DNA from: Bidens hawaiensis
Lineage: Eukaryota > Streptophyta > Magnoliopsida > Asterales > Asteraceae
Direction of reading: 5' to 3'
Length of the DNA stretch: 64,000 nucleotides
Assembly (NCBI GenBank): GCA_021521415.1
Contig: JAIQDT010000190.1
Location: forward strand, 744,001-808,000
The translations under genes were made by a program, and so were the position numbers. Positions 21,635 through 32,833 of this stretch are shown here, piece after piece. Below the pieces are notes generated by a model. It searched no databases, was not told where the DNA came from, and was given only the letters and a program-made list of their open reading frames with translations. Every line of letters starts with the position of its first letter. Position 1 is the first letter of the stretch.

Positions 21635-24508
21635 ATGGCTGCTGTAGCTGGAGCAGGTGGTGCAGGCGGTGATGACGGAGGTGATCACCAGAGACAGTTC
21701 TTCCCGGGTCATAACATGTACATTACATTAGACCCGGAGGCGAGCGGAGTTGATGATTTCCGCGAAATCATCACATTTCTGTTACGCTCGCGGATATTCC
21801 ACGCGATTACAACAACTCTGCCAATATCCTTGCCCAATATTGAGGATTTTTGGCAGACCGTGGAATACGACTGTAGAGTCGAGCCCCCGGTGATGCGCGC
21901 AACAGTCAACAATCAGATTGTTCAGTTCTCTTCTGAACAAATCCGGGCGGCTTTACGATTTGGGAATGAGACAAGGGATGACCCGACAGAGTTTGTAGCT
22001 CCTTTCCGTGATGGAGCGTTTTTGAGAATGGGATACTCTGGTCCCTTGGGGGATACGCAAAGGAGGAAAGGATTTTTACTTGTCCAGTGGCGCTTTCTCA
22101 TGCATGTCATGATTGTATGCATGTCAGGGAGAAAAGCGGGCACTGATGGCATGGGCGCGACCATGCAGTCAGCGATGACTGCTCTGACTTACAACAAGCG
22201 ATACAGCTTTAGTCAGATGGTCTTTTATGAGATTGATCGTCAAAGAAGAGCGATGGCGCGTGAGCGATTTATCATGTATCCAAGATTTCTTCAAATGATC
22301 TTGAATCATGTTGCTCCAACGCTTCCTCAGCGCCGTCCGATCCGATATGTAGAGAGTGTGAACAAACGGATCTTCGCCCAATGTAGATCCTCCAGTGTGA
22401 GGAGCAAACCTGAGCTCCGTCCTCGTCATACTCCGCTGTTTGGGTACTTAATCAACCCGGGGTATGTACCTGCTCGGGGGGACGAGTTTAGGGACCCGGC
22501 ACCACAACAGGCAGGAGCACCTCAAGCTATACCTGCTGCTCCTGTTGTGTCACCGGAGGAGAACGTGGACCTTGATGCAGAATTTGGTGGTCAAGGCTTC
22601 TTTGATATGGATCGGGTGGATCCAGAGGAAAACGTACAGGTCTCGGTAGCCCAAGTGTCGACTGTGAAGGTTACTAGGACAGCTGCTACGGTTTCTGATT
22701 CTGATGATGAAGTGGCAGAGGCAAGAACGATTATGGTAACTCGAGAAAGACTACATGGGAAGAGAAAGAGAACTGTTGATGACAGCGAGTCAGATTATGA
22801 AGAAGAGGCACAACAGTTGATCCGGAGGTCAAGAAGGGAACGGATAGGTGCAGGATCGGGAGCCGGTGAGAGCTCTAGGGTGGTACGTTTCACTCCACCA
22901 GAACTATCCGGTATGACAATGGTTCCCTCATCACTACAGGTTACAAGGCCAAGCGCTACGGTTGTTCCCGTGGTGGCTACCTCATCATTTGGCCTCCCAT
23001 CCATTACTTTCCAACTTTCGACTCCTGAGATCGTTTCATTGCCGCCTCCGACTGTTACTCCATCGGAGGTCGTGGCACAATTTATAGAGTCGACTGTTGT
23101 GGCCACTGCAGGGTTATCGGTGACGATACCACCTGCGGTTACGTTTATTTCTACTTCTGAGGTCCCGGTGACATCGGAAATCCCTCCTCAGTACACTCAA
23201 GATATATCACATATGAGGTTCGATTTCGATGCAACCCTATCAGACTCTGAATGAATAACAGCACTGGAACGGGTCGTGGCAGAGCAGTCAAGGATTAATC
23301 TTATCCAGACCCAGGCTATTCAACGCCTAGTTGCAGAGAATCTGATGCAGTCGTTCCTGCTGGTACAACATCGAAAAATCATAGATGCTTTCAAGGAGTT
23401 CTTGGCATCTCAGGGGGAGACGAGCTGTAAAGGCGATGAGTCGAGGACCAAGAGACGAAATGATAGAGACGATGATCCCAATGCATCGAAAGATGCAGGT
23501 GGTGAGTTGCCAAGAACTGATCAAGCTCTTGGGACTTCCACAACTCAGTGGGAGTCGACAACTGCAGCTGGTGGTGATGATGTGGTGGTAGTGGACGTAG
23601 AGGAGATGGATGATGGTGATGATGATGTACTACCGAGTGATGTGATAGAGAAGATTGGAGAAGAGATTGTGGTTGATAATGAGATTGAAGAGGGAGAGAT
23701 AGTTAAGGAGAATGTGGAACATGAGATACCAGATGTTGAGAAGATAGATATGAGTCAACAGATTGGAAGTGATGAGACTGAATGGGAAGAGCAGCCTAGA
23801 TGGAAAGAAGGATAAGCTCAGTGGTTCGTCAAAACGAAGAAACCGGCGGTCCCTACAATGTTTAAGAAGAGTTACAACATTAAAGGCTATGCTGAAGCGA
23901 AGAAAGGGATTATTTGCTGGATATATGATGAGCAGTTGAGGCTCTTCGTGATTAAAAGGTATGACGGTGTTCAGTACTTTAAAAAGATGTTGAGATCATT
24001 GAATACACTGCCAGAATGTGAACTGAAAGACTTAGCCAGATTGGGATTGATAAACAGAAGTGACGATAATATGGCTAGAATCATTGGGAAGATTGTGTGG
24101 AAAGAGAGTATAAAAGAGAAGAAATTTGAGCTGTTGAAACCACAAAAGGGAAAACTTGTTGAAGACAAGGATAGAGGTTTAAGAGCTGATGGAAAACCTT
24201 GGATGATTATGAAGTATAAACCGATCCGGTGTTTGAAAGAAGTACCGATGAAACTAATGCCCAAGGATGTGCTTAAAGACCTGAAGTGGTGGTTTGTAGA
24301 TTGTGAGACAGCTGAGGCAGTGATGGAAGACGAAGATGAACAAGAGCTGCTTAGAGTGTACGATCCGATGCACTTGGTAAACTTATCGCAAGCTGATTTG
24401 CAAGTGTTGAATGATAAGAAGATATTTTATATTCCTGCTTGGAAAGACGAAGCGAGGAAATATCAAAGAGTTGTCTCGGTTTGTGTTCGAGAAGGAGTGC
24501 ATGCTTGA
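21635..24508 (+). pseudogene. Element 4: third ORF after pol (about 957 codons, two in-frame stops)
   Basis: One reading frame runs from ATG 21635 to 24508, broken only by TGA at 23252-23254 and TAA at 23813-23815. The coding pattern continues on the other side of each stop in the same frame. The N-terminus is Gly/Ala-rich, followed by a compact region (about residues 25-240) containing MYITLDPEASGVDDFREI, EIDRQRRAMARERFIMYP and FLQMILNHVAPTLPQ. The middle is Ser/Thr/Val- and acid-rich (SDSDDEVAEA, DDSESDYEEEAQQ). The third part is very acidic, and the C-terminal part is Lys/Trp-rich and probably folded (KGIICWIYDEQLRLFVIKRY). SIRE/Maximus elements often carry such an ORF, sometimes called env-like. 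I see no signal peptide or clear membrane segment, so no envelope role is claimed. Confidence 0.8.
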
Positions 24509-24567
24509 AGATAGAAGATTGAAGATTACTAGACACGTGTTTGAAGCTAAAGAGATGAAGCTACTGC

Positions 24568-24579
24568 CAAGGGGGAGTC
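24568..24579 (+). other. Element 4: polypurine tract
   Basis: CCAAGGGGGAGTC lies directly before the 3' LTR start TGTTGGTG. This is the expected primer site for plus-strand synthesis, and element 5 has the same AAGGGGGAGTC. Confidence 0.85.
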
Positions 24580-24991
24580 TGTTGGTGCAAGATGTCAGTA
24601 GTTCAGTGTCGAGTGTCTGTAATCGTGTTAGTTAGATTTGAGTTTTGTATGTAAGCGAAGTTGCTAACAAGTTCGCTTATATGGGCGAACTTGTTAGACA
24701 AGCGAAGTTAGGGACAACTTCGCCTGAACATGCCAGGCGAAGTTGTCGTGTCTATATAAGCAATTTTGTATACGGCTTATTCATTAATAGAGAGTTTATT
24801 CGTGTATTCGAGTCAGAGAGTTTGTATTCAGTGATCATAGTATCACGTGTTTACGGTTGGAATACAACGTGTGTTTGGTTATCGTATCGTGTGTTAGCTC
24901 GTATTGTTTTCTATACTCGTAACGTCTTACGTAGGGATTCCGCACCTACGTAGAACGCGATATCTCGTGAAGATCCGGCTGGGAACCTACA
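24580..24991 (+). repeat. Element 4: 3' LTR
   Basis: 412 bp, the same length as the 5' copy. Six substitutions lie near 24590, 24656, 24849, 24869, 24919 and 24958, and no gaps were seen. It ends GGGAACCTACA, followed by the ATTTG target copy. Confidence 0.95.
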
Positions 24992-24996
24992 ATTTG

Positions 24997-26813
24997 TCAC
25001 GGGCTTCATCCTTTTGCATGCGAGCCTCATCAAGTTGATTTCTCCTTTTCATGTCTTGTTGCATCATCTTAAGCATATCCATGACTTCATTCCCACTTGA
25101 TGAACTTTGACCCGAAGACCCACTTTGACCACCACCCTTTTGTTGAAATTGATTTTGAAACCCTTGATTGTTCCCATGATGAAAATTTCTTGATTGTTGT
25201 ATTGTTGGAGAGGAACATAATTTTCTTGATTCCCTTGGAAATTTGGATTGGATTGGGTAGTCGGATTCCCATAACAAAAATATGGATGATTTCTCAACCC
25301 GGGGTGGTAAGTGTTTGAGTTCATGTTGTAATTTCTACCACTTCCCCCTTGATCTTGAATCACGTTCACCTCTTCCACTTGTTCTTGACCCACCATGCAA
25401 GTTTCCACTGCATGACCCAATTCATTACAATTAGTACAAACATCATATACCTGATTTGTGGTTTGCACCCCTCCATCTTCTACGGCATGCAGTTGTGGTC
25501 TCGTAGTAACATGTCTCACTCTTCTTGAAGATTGGGCCTTCTTTTTTGATGTCACCGACAATTGTTCTAGAAAAGCCCAATCGTCTCTCTCATAATTGGT
25601 ACCAAATGTACCATTTGTGATCGACATTAAATCCCACGCATCCTCCGAATTCAGCCCCTCATGAAAAGCATTCAATAACTCCCAAAGAGCAATACCACTA
25701 TGAGGACAATTTTTGATCATCATGTTAAACCGTTCGAATGCTTCATGAAACATCTCGCCCGATTGTTGTTGAAAAGTTCTCAAACTCATTCTTGCATCAT
25801 TGGTCTTTTGAGCCGTGAAAAACTCTTCAAAAAACCTTTGTTGCATATCGGCCCAAGTATAAATCGATGCGGAAGGCAATGTATAGAACCATCTTTTTGC
25901 CTTATCTTCCAAGGAAAATTAAAAAAAGTACCAACTTAATATCATCTGATGAGAAACCTTGACCTCCAATCGTGTTGCAAATGGAGTCATACGCCTCCAA
26001 ATAGAAGTAAGGTTCTTCCGTCACCAAACCATTATATTTTGGTAAACTTTGGAGCGAATTGGTTCTAACCTCAAATGTTCTTCCTTACTGATTTTGAGGA
26101 ATAACCACCGGAGAAGGGTTATTAGTGATGATTGATTTTGGTACTCTTGGTTGACCCATTGGCCTTTGCACGAGCCCGGAGGTGCAACGTGTTGGGGTTG
26201 TGGTGGAGGCATTTGTCTTTGAAATTGTTGCCTTTGTTGTGGAACTTGTTGTTGCATAACCGGTGGTTGTTGTCTAACATACTCTTGAAACGGTTAGGGT
26301 TGTTTCCCTTGAGCATATGTAAAAGTCCTTTGATTCCCCACTTGATTTCTATCACCCCCATGTAATACCCTTCCTCTTGATAACCCTCGAACTCCTCTTC
26401 GAACCCATCACCATAACCATCACCTTGTGTTCTCAAGGGTTGCATAAAAGTCGGTTGTTGATAGATTGGAGTGGTATGAACTATAGGTGGTTCTTGTTGG
26501 TTTAAAGGTGATTGGTTTTGTTGGGATGATGATTATTCAAAAGTAGGGAACAATTGGGAAAAAGGTGGCAATGTTGATGAAGTTTGGTAAGTATATTGAG
26601 TACTTGTGTGTAAAGCTGTGTTGGCTAGTTTCATTTCACTAGATGAAGTATGAATGGTGGTAGGAATTGGTGGAGGTGTGGTTGGCACTGTTTGACCCGT
26701 AGTCGGAGTTGGTGAATCCATTGTGTTGTTCTATGTAGTAGGAGAACCAATGAGTTTGTTCTCCCGAAGTAGAACTCGGTTACTTCTAAGCATTCGTTCG
26801 ATTTCAGGATCAA
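24997..26813 (-). pseudogene. Element 3: Athila-like gag
   Basis: On the minus strand the gag core reads EDKAKRWFYTLPSASIYTWA, FFTAQKTNDARMSLRTFQQQ and ERFNMMIKNCPHSGIALWEL, the typical pattern of Athila/Ty3 gag. It is followed by one zinc knuckle CTNCNELGHAVETC, a Gln/Asn-rich tail and SGQSSSSGNEVMDMLKMMQQ. Upstream, Pro/Gln-rich N-terminal fragments (26721-26021) lie in different frames, so at least two frameshifts separate them from the core (near 25920 and 26100). The frame at 24997 runs straight into the target duplication and LTR of element 4 and continues at 12695. Confidence 0.82.
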
Positions 26814-26945
26814 AAACTAGTGGCGATGACTTGTGAGAGCCACCAGTATGCATACACCTGAAAGTACCTGCACATTAACACAACCCGTGTAAACCCGATA
26901 ATAACAAACAAAAACTACAAAAGTTAACACACGTTGCGCACTACT

Positions 26946-26963
26946 CCCCGGCAATGGAGCTAA
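26946..26963 (-). other. Element 3: primer binding site (tRNA-Asp type)
   Basis: The minus strand reads TAGCTCCATTGCCGGGGAG, close to the tRNA-Asp-type PBS of Athila/Tat elements (TGGCGCCGTTGCCGGGGA) with a few changes in its first half. Confidence 0.75.
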
Positions 26964-26967
26964 AGTT

Positions 26968-28092
26968 TGACGTGAGGTCGAAGACTCACTCAAAAATAAA
27001 CCAAATATAACTAAATAGATAGCAGTAAGTGGGTGTCGAACACAGAGAGTTTGTGGAATGCGTGTTTACTAGTAGCTTTAACAGACAATTAAGTTAAACT
27101 AAAATTGCATAAAAAGTAAATTCATATTTTGATTGATTGGATTTAATTAACTAAAAATAAATAAAATAACTTCCCAACAATGATTAATATTAATAAACCG
27201 ATTAAGAGAAAGTGATCATCCTAGATTTTAGGTTTTAAATCAACACTAATGTTCATTCTTACTAGAAAGAACCACATAGACATAGTTCATGTTTGATTAC
27301 TTGGTTGTGATAAAAGAAAACTAAGTACTTGGATTAATATAATGCAAGGTTGTTACCCAATTATCAATTAACTAATATTCAACCCTAATTCCTCCCATGA
27401 TATCTCAATTGCCAATGGCACCAAGAACGTATGGTTTAGATTATGATCAAACACAAGCAACAATTTACAAACAATTATTCAAACACCATAACAACAAAAC
27501 AAACATTGAAAAGTTATTATTCTAGAAATTCAAGCATAATATAGTGTATCAATTAAACCTTACATCCAAGATGATCACCAATGGAATTAGCCACTCATGG
27601 TTTGGTGAATCATCATCACTTCAATTGTATTGATCACAGGAATCAAAGACAAACAAATGATTGCAATTACCCAAAATTAATGTTTTGTACCCCGAAAAAT
27701 CGCCCTAAACTTGTTCCAAGTGAAAGATATATGAAAAGACACCCCAAAGCCGTCTAAAAAGAGGAAAAAATTCGATAGTTACGACTCGGACCGTGGGCCA
27801 CGGTCCAGCTACGGTGGCCCGGACAGCCACGGTACGGTCTAGACTGTTTGATTGTTGCTGAGTTGATCGTGGTCCACGGTGATGACCGTGGGACAAAGTG
27901 GTCTTCACTTTCAACTTCTTTCTTTTTGTCCATTTTAGTCCCTTGAGTTTTCCTAACCCGTCCAATAACTTCCAAACGTCTGTGTTAGCTCCCAAAAGCT
28001 CCTTTTAACCTGAAAATAAGTCGTGTGGCCGTAGTTATCTATTTCTAACAATATAACAATTAAAATATAGATGTTTAAGACATTTACACTCA
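26968..28092 (-). repeat. Element 3: 5' LTR (probable)
   Basis: The left boundary TGACGTGAGG lies 4 bases from the PBS. The right boundary is inferred at TTTACACTCA (28092), where the minus strand begins TGAGTGTAAATG. The layout parallels the LTR at 39482-41390: a GTCGAACACAGAG block near one end, an AT-rich middle and a GC-rich cluster of CCGTGG/CCACGG inverted repeats (27786-27892) before the end. The 3' LTR is not in the window, so length and right end are uncertain. Confidence 0.55.
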
Positions 28093-29340
28093 ATTACGGG
28101 TCATACACCGATGCACCCGTCATGAGTGACTACTCACCTTATTATTTAGGTGAGTTTAAATAATAAGAATAAAAACCGAAGCTTGAACTTTAATGTGGTG
28201 ATTGAGCCGAAACGAATGAACCTGAAACTTAGAGACAACAAATATAATTAAAAATGAGAATATTTCAATTCGAATCAGATTAAACGGATATCCAGAACTC
28301 AAGTTATGAGATTTTTAAGATTTAAACAAGCTGGTACTGTTCAGAATCCGAACTTTGAGTTGGGAGTCGAGTTCTGACCAATACAATCAAAATTTCATGG
28401 TGAACAAAAAAGTCTCCCGACCCAAAAACTAGTTTTGAGCAGAAGATAGAGAAATCGAATAGTCAAATATGTTGACTATTACGCTCTTAAACGGGTCGGG
28501 ATCAAATTGACCATCGAAACTCCCTCAATCAAGAATATGATTGAGTTATTTTGATTAGGAGATAAAAATCTATGATTTTACAGAAGACAACTTACCTGTA
28601 AAATGAATGGAACAAAGAGAATTTCGTGGTCAAATAGTCTTGAAACTTGAAAGTCAACAAAGCCTGAAAGAACTTAAATGATCTTAAAGAAATCAACAAT
28701 AGATGAAAGGAATTTCGTGAATAAGAGACGGTGGCTTATGTTTTCAGTAATATTTTAGGGTTTTAAGATGTGTTTTGATTAAATAAAACATACCAAAATC
28801 GTTTATTAGGTAATTGTTCGTTTAGCGAAACCGAATAATGAAATTATGACAAAATCGGGTCAGTTAACGTAAATATTTCAAATTGTGCAACAAGAAAATG
28901 AATGTGGACATGCTATAATATCAGATGACATGACTTGGGCCTCAATTTTCATGATTTGGGTCGGTTTAGGGAAGATTACGCATTAAAAACGAATAAACGA
29001 GTAAAAACAAACTAAATCTGCTGCAGGTCTATCCCCGCGCCACGCGGCTTCAAAAGGACTCCCGCTCCACGTGACGCGGCGTGGGGGGGGGGGGGGGGAG
29101 TTCCAGACTTTGGTTTTTGGCAAAAGTGGCCCCAAAACTTCTAAAAACGCGATTTTTAGCCGTTTAAAGCGATTTTAAGGGTTTTTAAGCATTATTTGTC
29201 GAGTTTGAAAGGTCTGAGGGTGTAAACTAAGTTAAACAAGATTAAATACTAATAAATTCACTATTTTATTGATAGGAAGATCCGAATTATATTCTCAAAT
29301 CGGGTAAACAAATACAAATACGAAAAATCCGAAATGTTAC
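28093..29340 (-). repeat. Chromovirus-like LTR remnant
   Basis: The right end ACAAATACAAATACG with GAAATGTTACA resembles the LTR end of element 2 (ACAAATACAAATA, then AAATGTCACA). A run of 16 G sits at 29083-29098 beside GC-rich sequence. No coding frame is present. I read it as the outer part of an LTR interrupted by element 3; the left end is not found. Confidence 0.45.
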
Positions 29341-29546
29341 AAGTTGTGTTTGTGTTCATTTGCTTAGATTGAGATCTAGAATCCTAAAAATTGGTATCAG
29401 AGCTATGGATCTCTGAATTTCATCTAATAATCAATTTAGAAACAAAGATCTATGCTCAAATTGTTAATTCTAGTTGTGGATTTCAAAAAGGATCAAAAAT
29501 CTGTTGAAACTTTATTGTGAGTGAAAAACCAGTTGAATTGAGGGTC

Positions 29547-30146
29547 ATGTCGATTGTAGAAGATCCTCATAATAACGTTTCTACCTACAAACCACCAATG
29601 TTGGTTCGAGATCGGTATAACATATGGGCTCAACCATCCGTGCAACCAAAACACTGGTTGTTGGAGATCAGTTGTTCATGAGCTTCATCCCCTGAAACTG
29701 TTGATCCATTGAATGAGAACAAAATGATTAGGAGGATCCTAAGGATTATTTTGATCAAGATATACAGAAATTTGAATTGGATGCCAAAGCTCATGCAACG
29801 CTTTCCATGGAAATTCCAAATGAAATTTACAGTGGATTAATTCATCATAAGTCTGGTAAGGCAGCAGTATGAAGCATTTTGTCATTTAAGTGGAGAGAGT
29901 TTAACTCAAAAATATGAAAGAACTAATTAGTAAATTAGCAATGGTTGATATTACTTTTACAAACTCTGCTCTAAATAACCGATTTTTGATGTCACTTCCT
30001 GAAAATTGGGACACTCATACTATCATACTAAGAACTTTCCCAAATTTTCAAGATCCGAGTCTGACTGTTCTCCATGGTATGCTACTCACTTTTGAGAGAG
30101 AGAGAGAGATAAGTCAAAAGAGAAAGTTGATCTCAACGGGTAAATC
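29547..30146 (+). pseudogene. Element 6: gag, first part
   Basis: A start at 29547 (MSIVEDPHNNVSTYKPPMLV) is followed by a shift. The copia gag core is recognisable as MKELISKLAMVDITFTNSAL, FLMSLPENWDTHTIILRTFP and TVLHGMLLTFEREREISQK. The reading stops being element 6 at 30146, where the target copy AAATC and the LTR of element 5 begin. Confidence 0.65.
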
Positions 30147-30594
30147 TGTAGGTTCCTAGCCGGATCTCACAGGACTATCTCGTCGTACGCGGGTGCGGAA
30201 TCCCCGCGTAAAGCGATACGAGTGTTAATAATAATAATACGATGAATAAAAGATAACACGTAACACACGATAATACTTAATAAACGCTGGTATATTGATT
30301 ACTTCAAACACGTGATAACAAAGGATCACACACTATTACCACGTTACACAGTTCGGCTGAATAAAACCAGAAACCCTTTCTCCATAACATGTAGACAGCG
30401 AAGTATATATAGGGCTAGTGATAACTTCGCCCAACGCATGTGGCGAAGTTATCACAACTTCGCTCCACACTAAATTCGCCTAACACAAAGGCGATGTTAA
30501 TCAATCCTATCAAAACCAAAACGTATCAAACTTAAACGATTACAGACACATGCAAAAACACAAGATATTAAACTACTGACACAATGCACCAACA
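30147..30594 (-). repeat. Element 5: 3' LTR
   Basis: Plus-strand ends are TGTAGGTTCC and TGCACCAACA. The last 190 bp or so (30404-30594, U3 side) are nearly identical to 36014-36205. The first 250 bp are much more diverged, with several indels. A TATATATA box at 30404-30411 reads on the minus strand, with the GCGAAGTT cluster directly upstream of it (30425-30470). Confidence 0.92.
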
Positions 30595-30800
30595 GACTCC
30601 CCCTTGACAGTAGCTTCATATCTCTATTCTTCAAACTCGTGTCTTGTAATCCCAAACATCTCGTGCCACTCGTCTTCAAGCATAAACTCCCTGGCTAACA
30701 CAAACAGAGACCACCTTCTGTTACTTCTTGTCTTCATCCTTCCATGTAGGAATGTAGAATATCTTCTTATCGATCATTATCACCACTGAGAGACTTTAAC
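30595..30800 (-). pseudogene. Element 5: PPT and last part of ORF3
   Basis: A polypurine tract AAGGGGGAGTC abuts the LTR. Before it on the minus strand lies a remnant matching the C-terminal end of ORF3 of element 4 (KKIFYIPTWKDEDKK, then a stop, then VVSVCV). About 900 codons of the ORF are missing, so a second internal deletion removed it. Confidence 0.75.
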
Positions 30801-30959
30801 ATATCTTGAGACATAATCTTCATTGCATCCATGAGTCAGAATCACTCAACACCTTATCATCCAATCAGACCGGAACAAAAGACTCCCCCTGAGATGCAGA
30901 ATCACTCCCTACTTTTTGATCTCAGCTCACCACCCTTACTGTTACTAGGTTGATTCTGA

Positions 30960-32280
30960 GGTTAAATTTGCCGAGGGTTTCAAGAGTAAAAATGGTTTGA
31001 CCAATTTGGACAAAAGTCTGCCTTTTAATAGTAACCCAAGCTTTATTTTAAACACAAACAAAACAAGAAAATAAAGTAATATCAAACAAAATTAATATAA
31101 ACAGACGGGATCAAATTTCAGTCTTGACGAGAACCTGCATGTTTTAGAAAAGATCCGAACAGGAATCATACTAATTAAGTGGCTGTCACTTAGATCCATG
31201 TTCAGTGGTATTATGACATAAAGAAACAGGTTGTAAGCAGGTATAAAACTTAGTATGGTGTTTCATTGCTTCTGTGATACGAATTAGGTTCAATTAAGCT
31301 CAAATTTTAGATGGACATCACGTGAGAGATTGTGATGCCTCCTATCTATTCTCAAAGCGTATTTGGCTTTCCCCAAATCACCCCGAGTTGACTTTGACCC
31401 TAGTGTCTGATTTAATTTCGAGCACACTTCTTTCTTCAGAGTCTTCTTCCCATTCTATCTTATTTATGAACAACCTTTTTGTAGCCGCTTTCTAGATATT
31501 TTGAAATAACTTGAGCTTTAGAAGACTTAATAACTTGATAGACCTTTTTTTTTTGATACACATATGAACATTTACATAACTTATAATTAAAGACAACTGC
31601 AAGTCCCGAATCTGGATCACTGCAGACACTCAACACAGAACTTCGCGGGAATCAGAACACTTACGGGCTCGTGTATGACTGTGTAATCACTTTTCTGCCT
31701 GTCATTCGGAAAGATATATCTGGAGACATGCACAACTCAGAATGAATCTCCACATTAAATCGAGAAGATTTGGTTTGTATCATTTCTACTTTTACATACC
31801 ATAGAAAGCTACCATGAAATACAATGACTGATCTAGAGTGTTTTAAGCCTAATAACTTCACCAGTTAGGCACACAAAATCAGTTTATCTATCATTTTCCA
31901 AGGTTGGATCAATTTTCTTTTAAACAGCAATTTGAAACTTTTTACGAAGTAATAGACTTGAAAAATTATATCATCTCCCAAAAACAAAAAACTTTTAAAT
32001 TCTAACGCCCCGAACAAGACAAAGTCATCAGGTAAACGGCTATCCTGAAGATCCAATGGATCAGCCGGACCGACCACATACAAGTATGTGTCCTTCTAAC
32101 TAAGTATGAACGACTAATTTTAAGCAAAAGAACCAAAGCTCATCATAACCGCCCCGGTCACTTTCAGTCATCCAGTTAATGGCTATCCTCATACTCTACA
32201 TGTAGAGATAAGGACCAACCGTATCCGAGGATACGTCTTTCAAACTTGAGTAACCGACATAATTTTAAGCAGTAGTGATG
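30960..32280 (-). other. Conserved non-coding module after pol (element 5 copy)
   Basis: It carries the same ordered blocks as 19620-20720, on the minus strand: the TTTGGTCC/AGGATAGCCATTAAC region near 32160-32240, the CTTTTCTGCCT/GTCATTCGG block near 31665-31705, the GGCTTTCCCCAAATCACCCC block near 31365-31385 and the ATCAAATTTCAGTCTTGACG block near 31109-31130. Retention in an element that lost most of its coding sequence argues for a role in cis. Confidence 0.75.
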
Positions 32281-32329
32281 GTTTTTTTTTTTAATATATT
32301 TTTTTATTTAAAGAAAACTGAAATCAAGG

Positions 32330-32680
32330 TTACTCAGGATTGATCATCCCATTAAGTTCAATAAGGTTTTGAAAACGGGATCGGTCAAACGCTTTAGTAA
32401 ACAGATCGGCAAAGTTAATCAGAGAATCAACCTTTGAGTTATGCGTGAAGCTCTCTTCTTCGATAGTTAGCGTCTGAGTGTCCATCCTTTCTCCCATATC
32501 AGCGCCTGAAGTACTCTTTTCACTTTCACTTTCAACACTCACTCTTCCTTCTTGTATAACTTTCCAATCACGTAACAATTTCTTGTTACCAAACAAGTGC
32601 AGGGAACGGCCACTGTCGACAACCCACCTGTTGTTCACAGTCCTTTCAGACTGTTCCTGCACACTTAAAGAAACGAATTA
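32330..32680 (-). pseudogene. Element 5: pol remnant, protease start joined to RNase H end
   Basis: A single open frame of about 110 codons begins like copia protease (RWVVDSGRSLHLFGNKKLL, with CSRHM changed to RSLHL). After about 75 residues it ends exactly like the RNase H tail of element 4 (NFADLFTKAFDRSRFQNL, then MINPE). Integrase, RT and most of RNase H are missing, and the frame is kept across the junction region. No catalytic function can remain. Confidence 0.85.
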
Positions 32681-32833
32681 AAATCTGGGGACCCAAGACC
32701 TTCTCGTCTTGGGTTGATTAAAGCTGTTATCCGGCATCCAGTACCTTGGTTGCCCAAAGTCAGTTTGAGAATAGTTTCTATGAGTTCTGAATGGAAAACG
32801 TCTAGACGACTGGCTATGAGGCCATCCAAACCT

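Larger units (their letters stand above)
12696..24991 (+). mobile_element. Element 4: young SIRE/Maximus-type Ty1/copia retrotransposon (12,296 bp)
   Basis: Two 412-bp LTRs (12696-13107 and 24580-24991) differ at 6 positions by my count. A perfect 5-bp target duplication ATTTG flanks the element (12691-12695 and 24992-24996). Inside are a tRNA-Met PBS, gag with two zinc knuckles, pol in copia order (protease, integrase, RT, RNase H), a spacer, a third large ORF and a PPT (AAGGGGGAGTC) beside the 3' LTR. The size, the long gag and an ORF after pol fit the SIRE/Maximus lineage. Coding is interrupted by a few nonsense codons only. Confidence 0.95.
11287..28092 (-). mobile_element. Element 3: Athila-like Ty3/gypsy retrotransposon, split by element 4 and cut by element 2
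   Basis: Reading the minus strand from the right: 5' LTR (26968-28092), tRNA-Asp-type PBS (26946-26963), gag (26813-24997), then after element 4 (12696-24991) the gag/protease linker, protease and the first part of RT (12695-11287). There element 2 breaks in. The rest of RT, integrase and the 3' LTR are not visible. The gag frame at 24997 resumes at 12695 once element 4 and one ATTTG copy are taken out, showing that the two halves were one gene. Confidence 0.82.
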
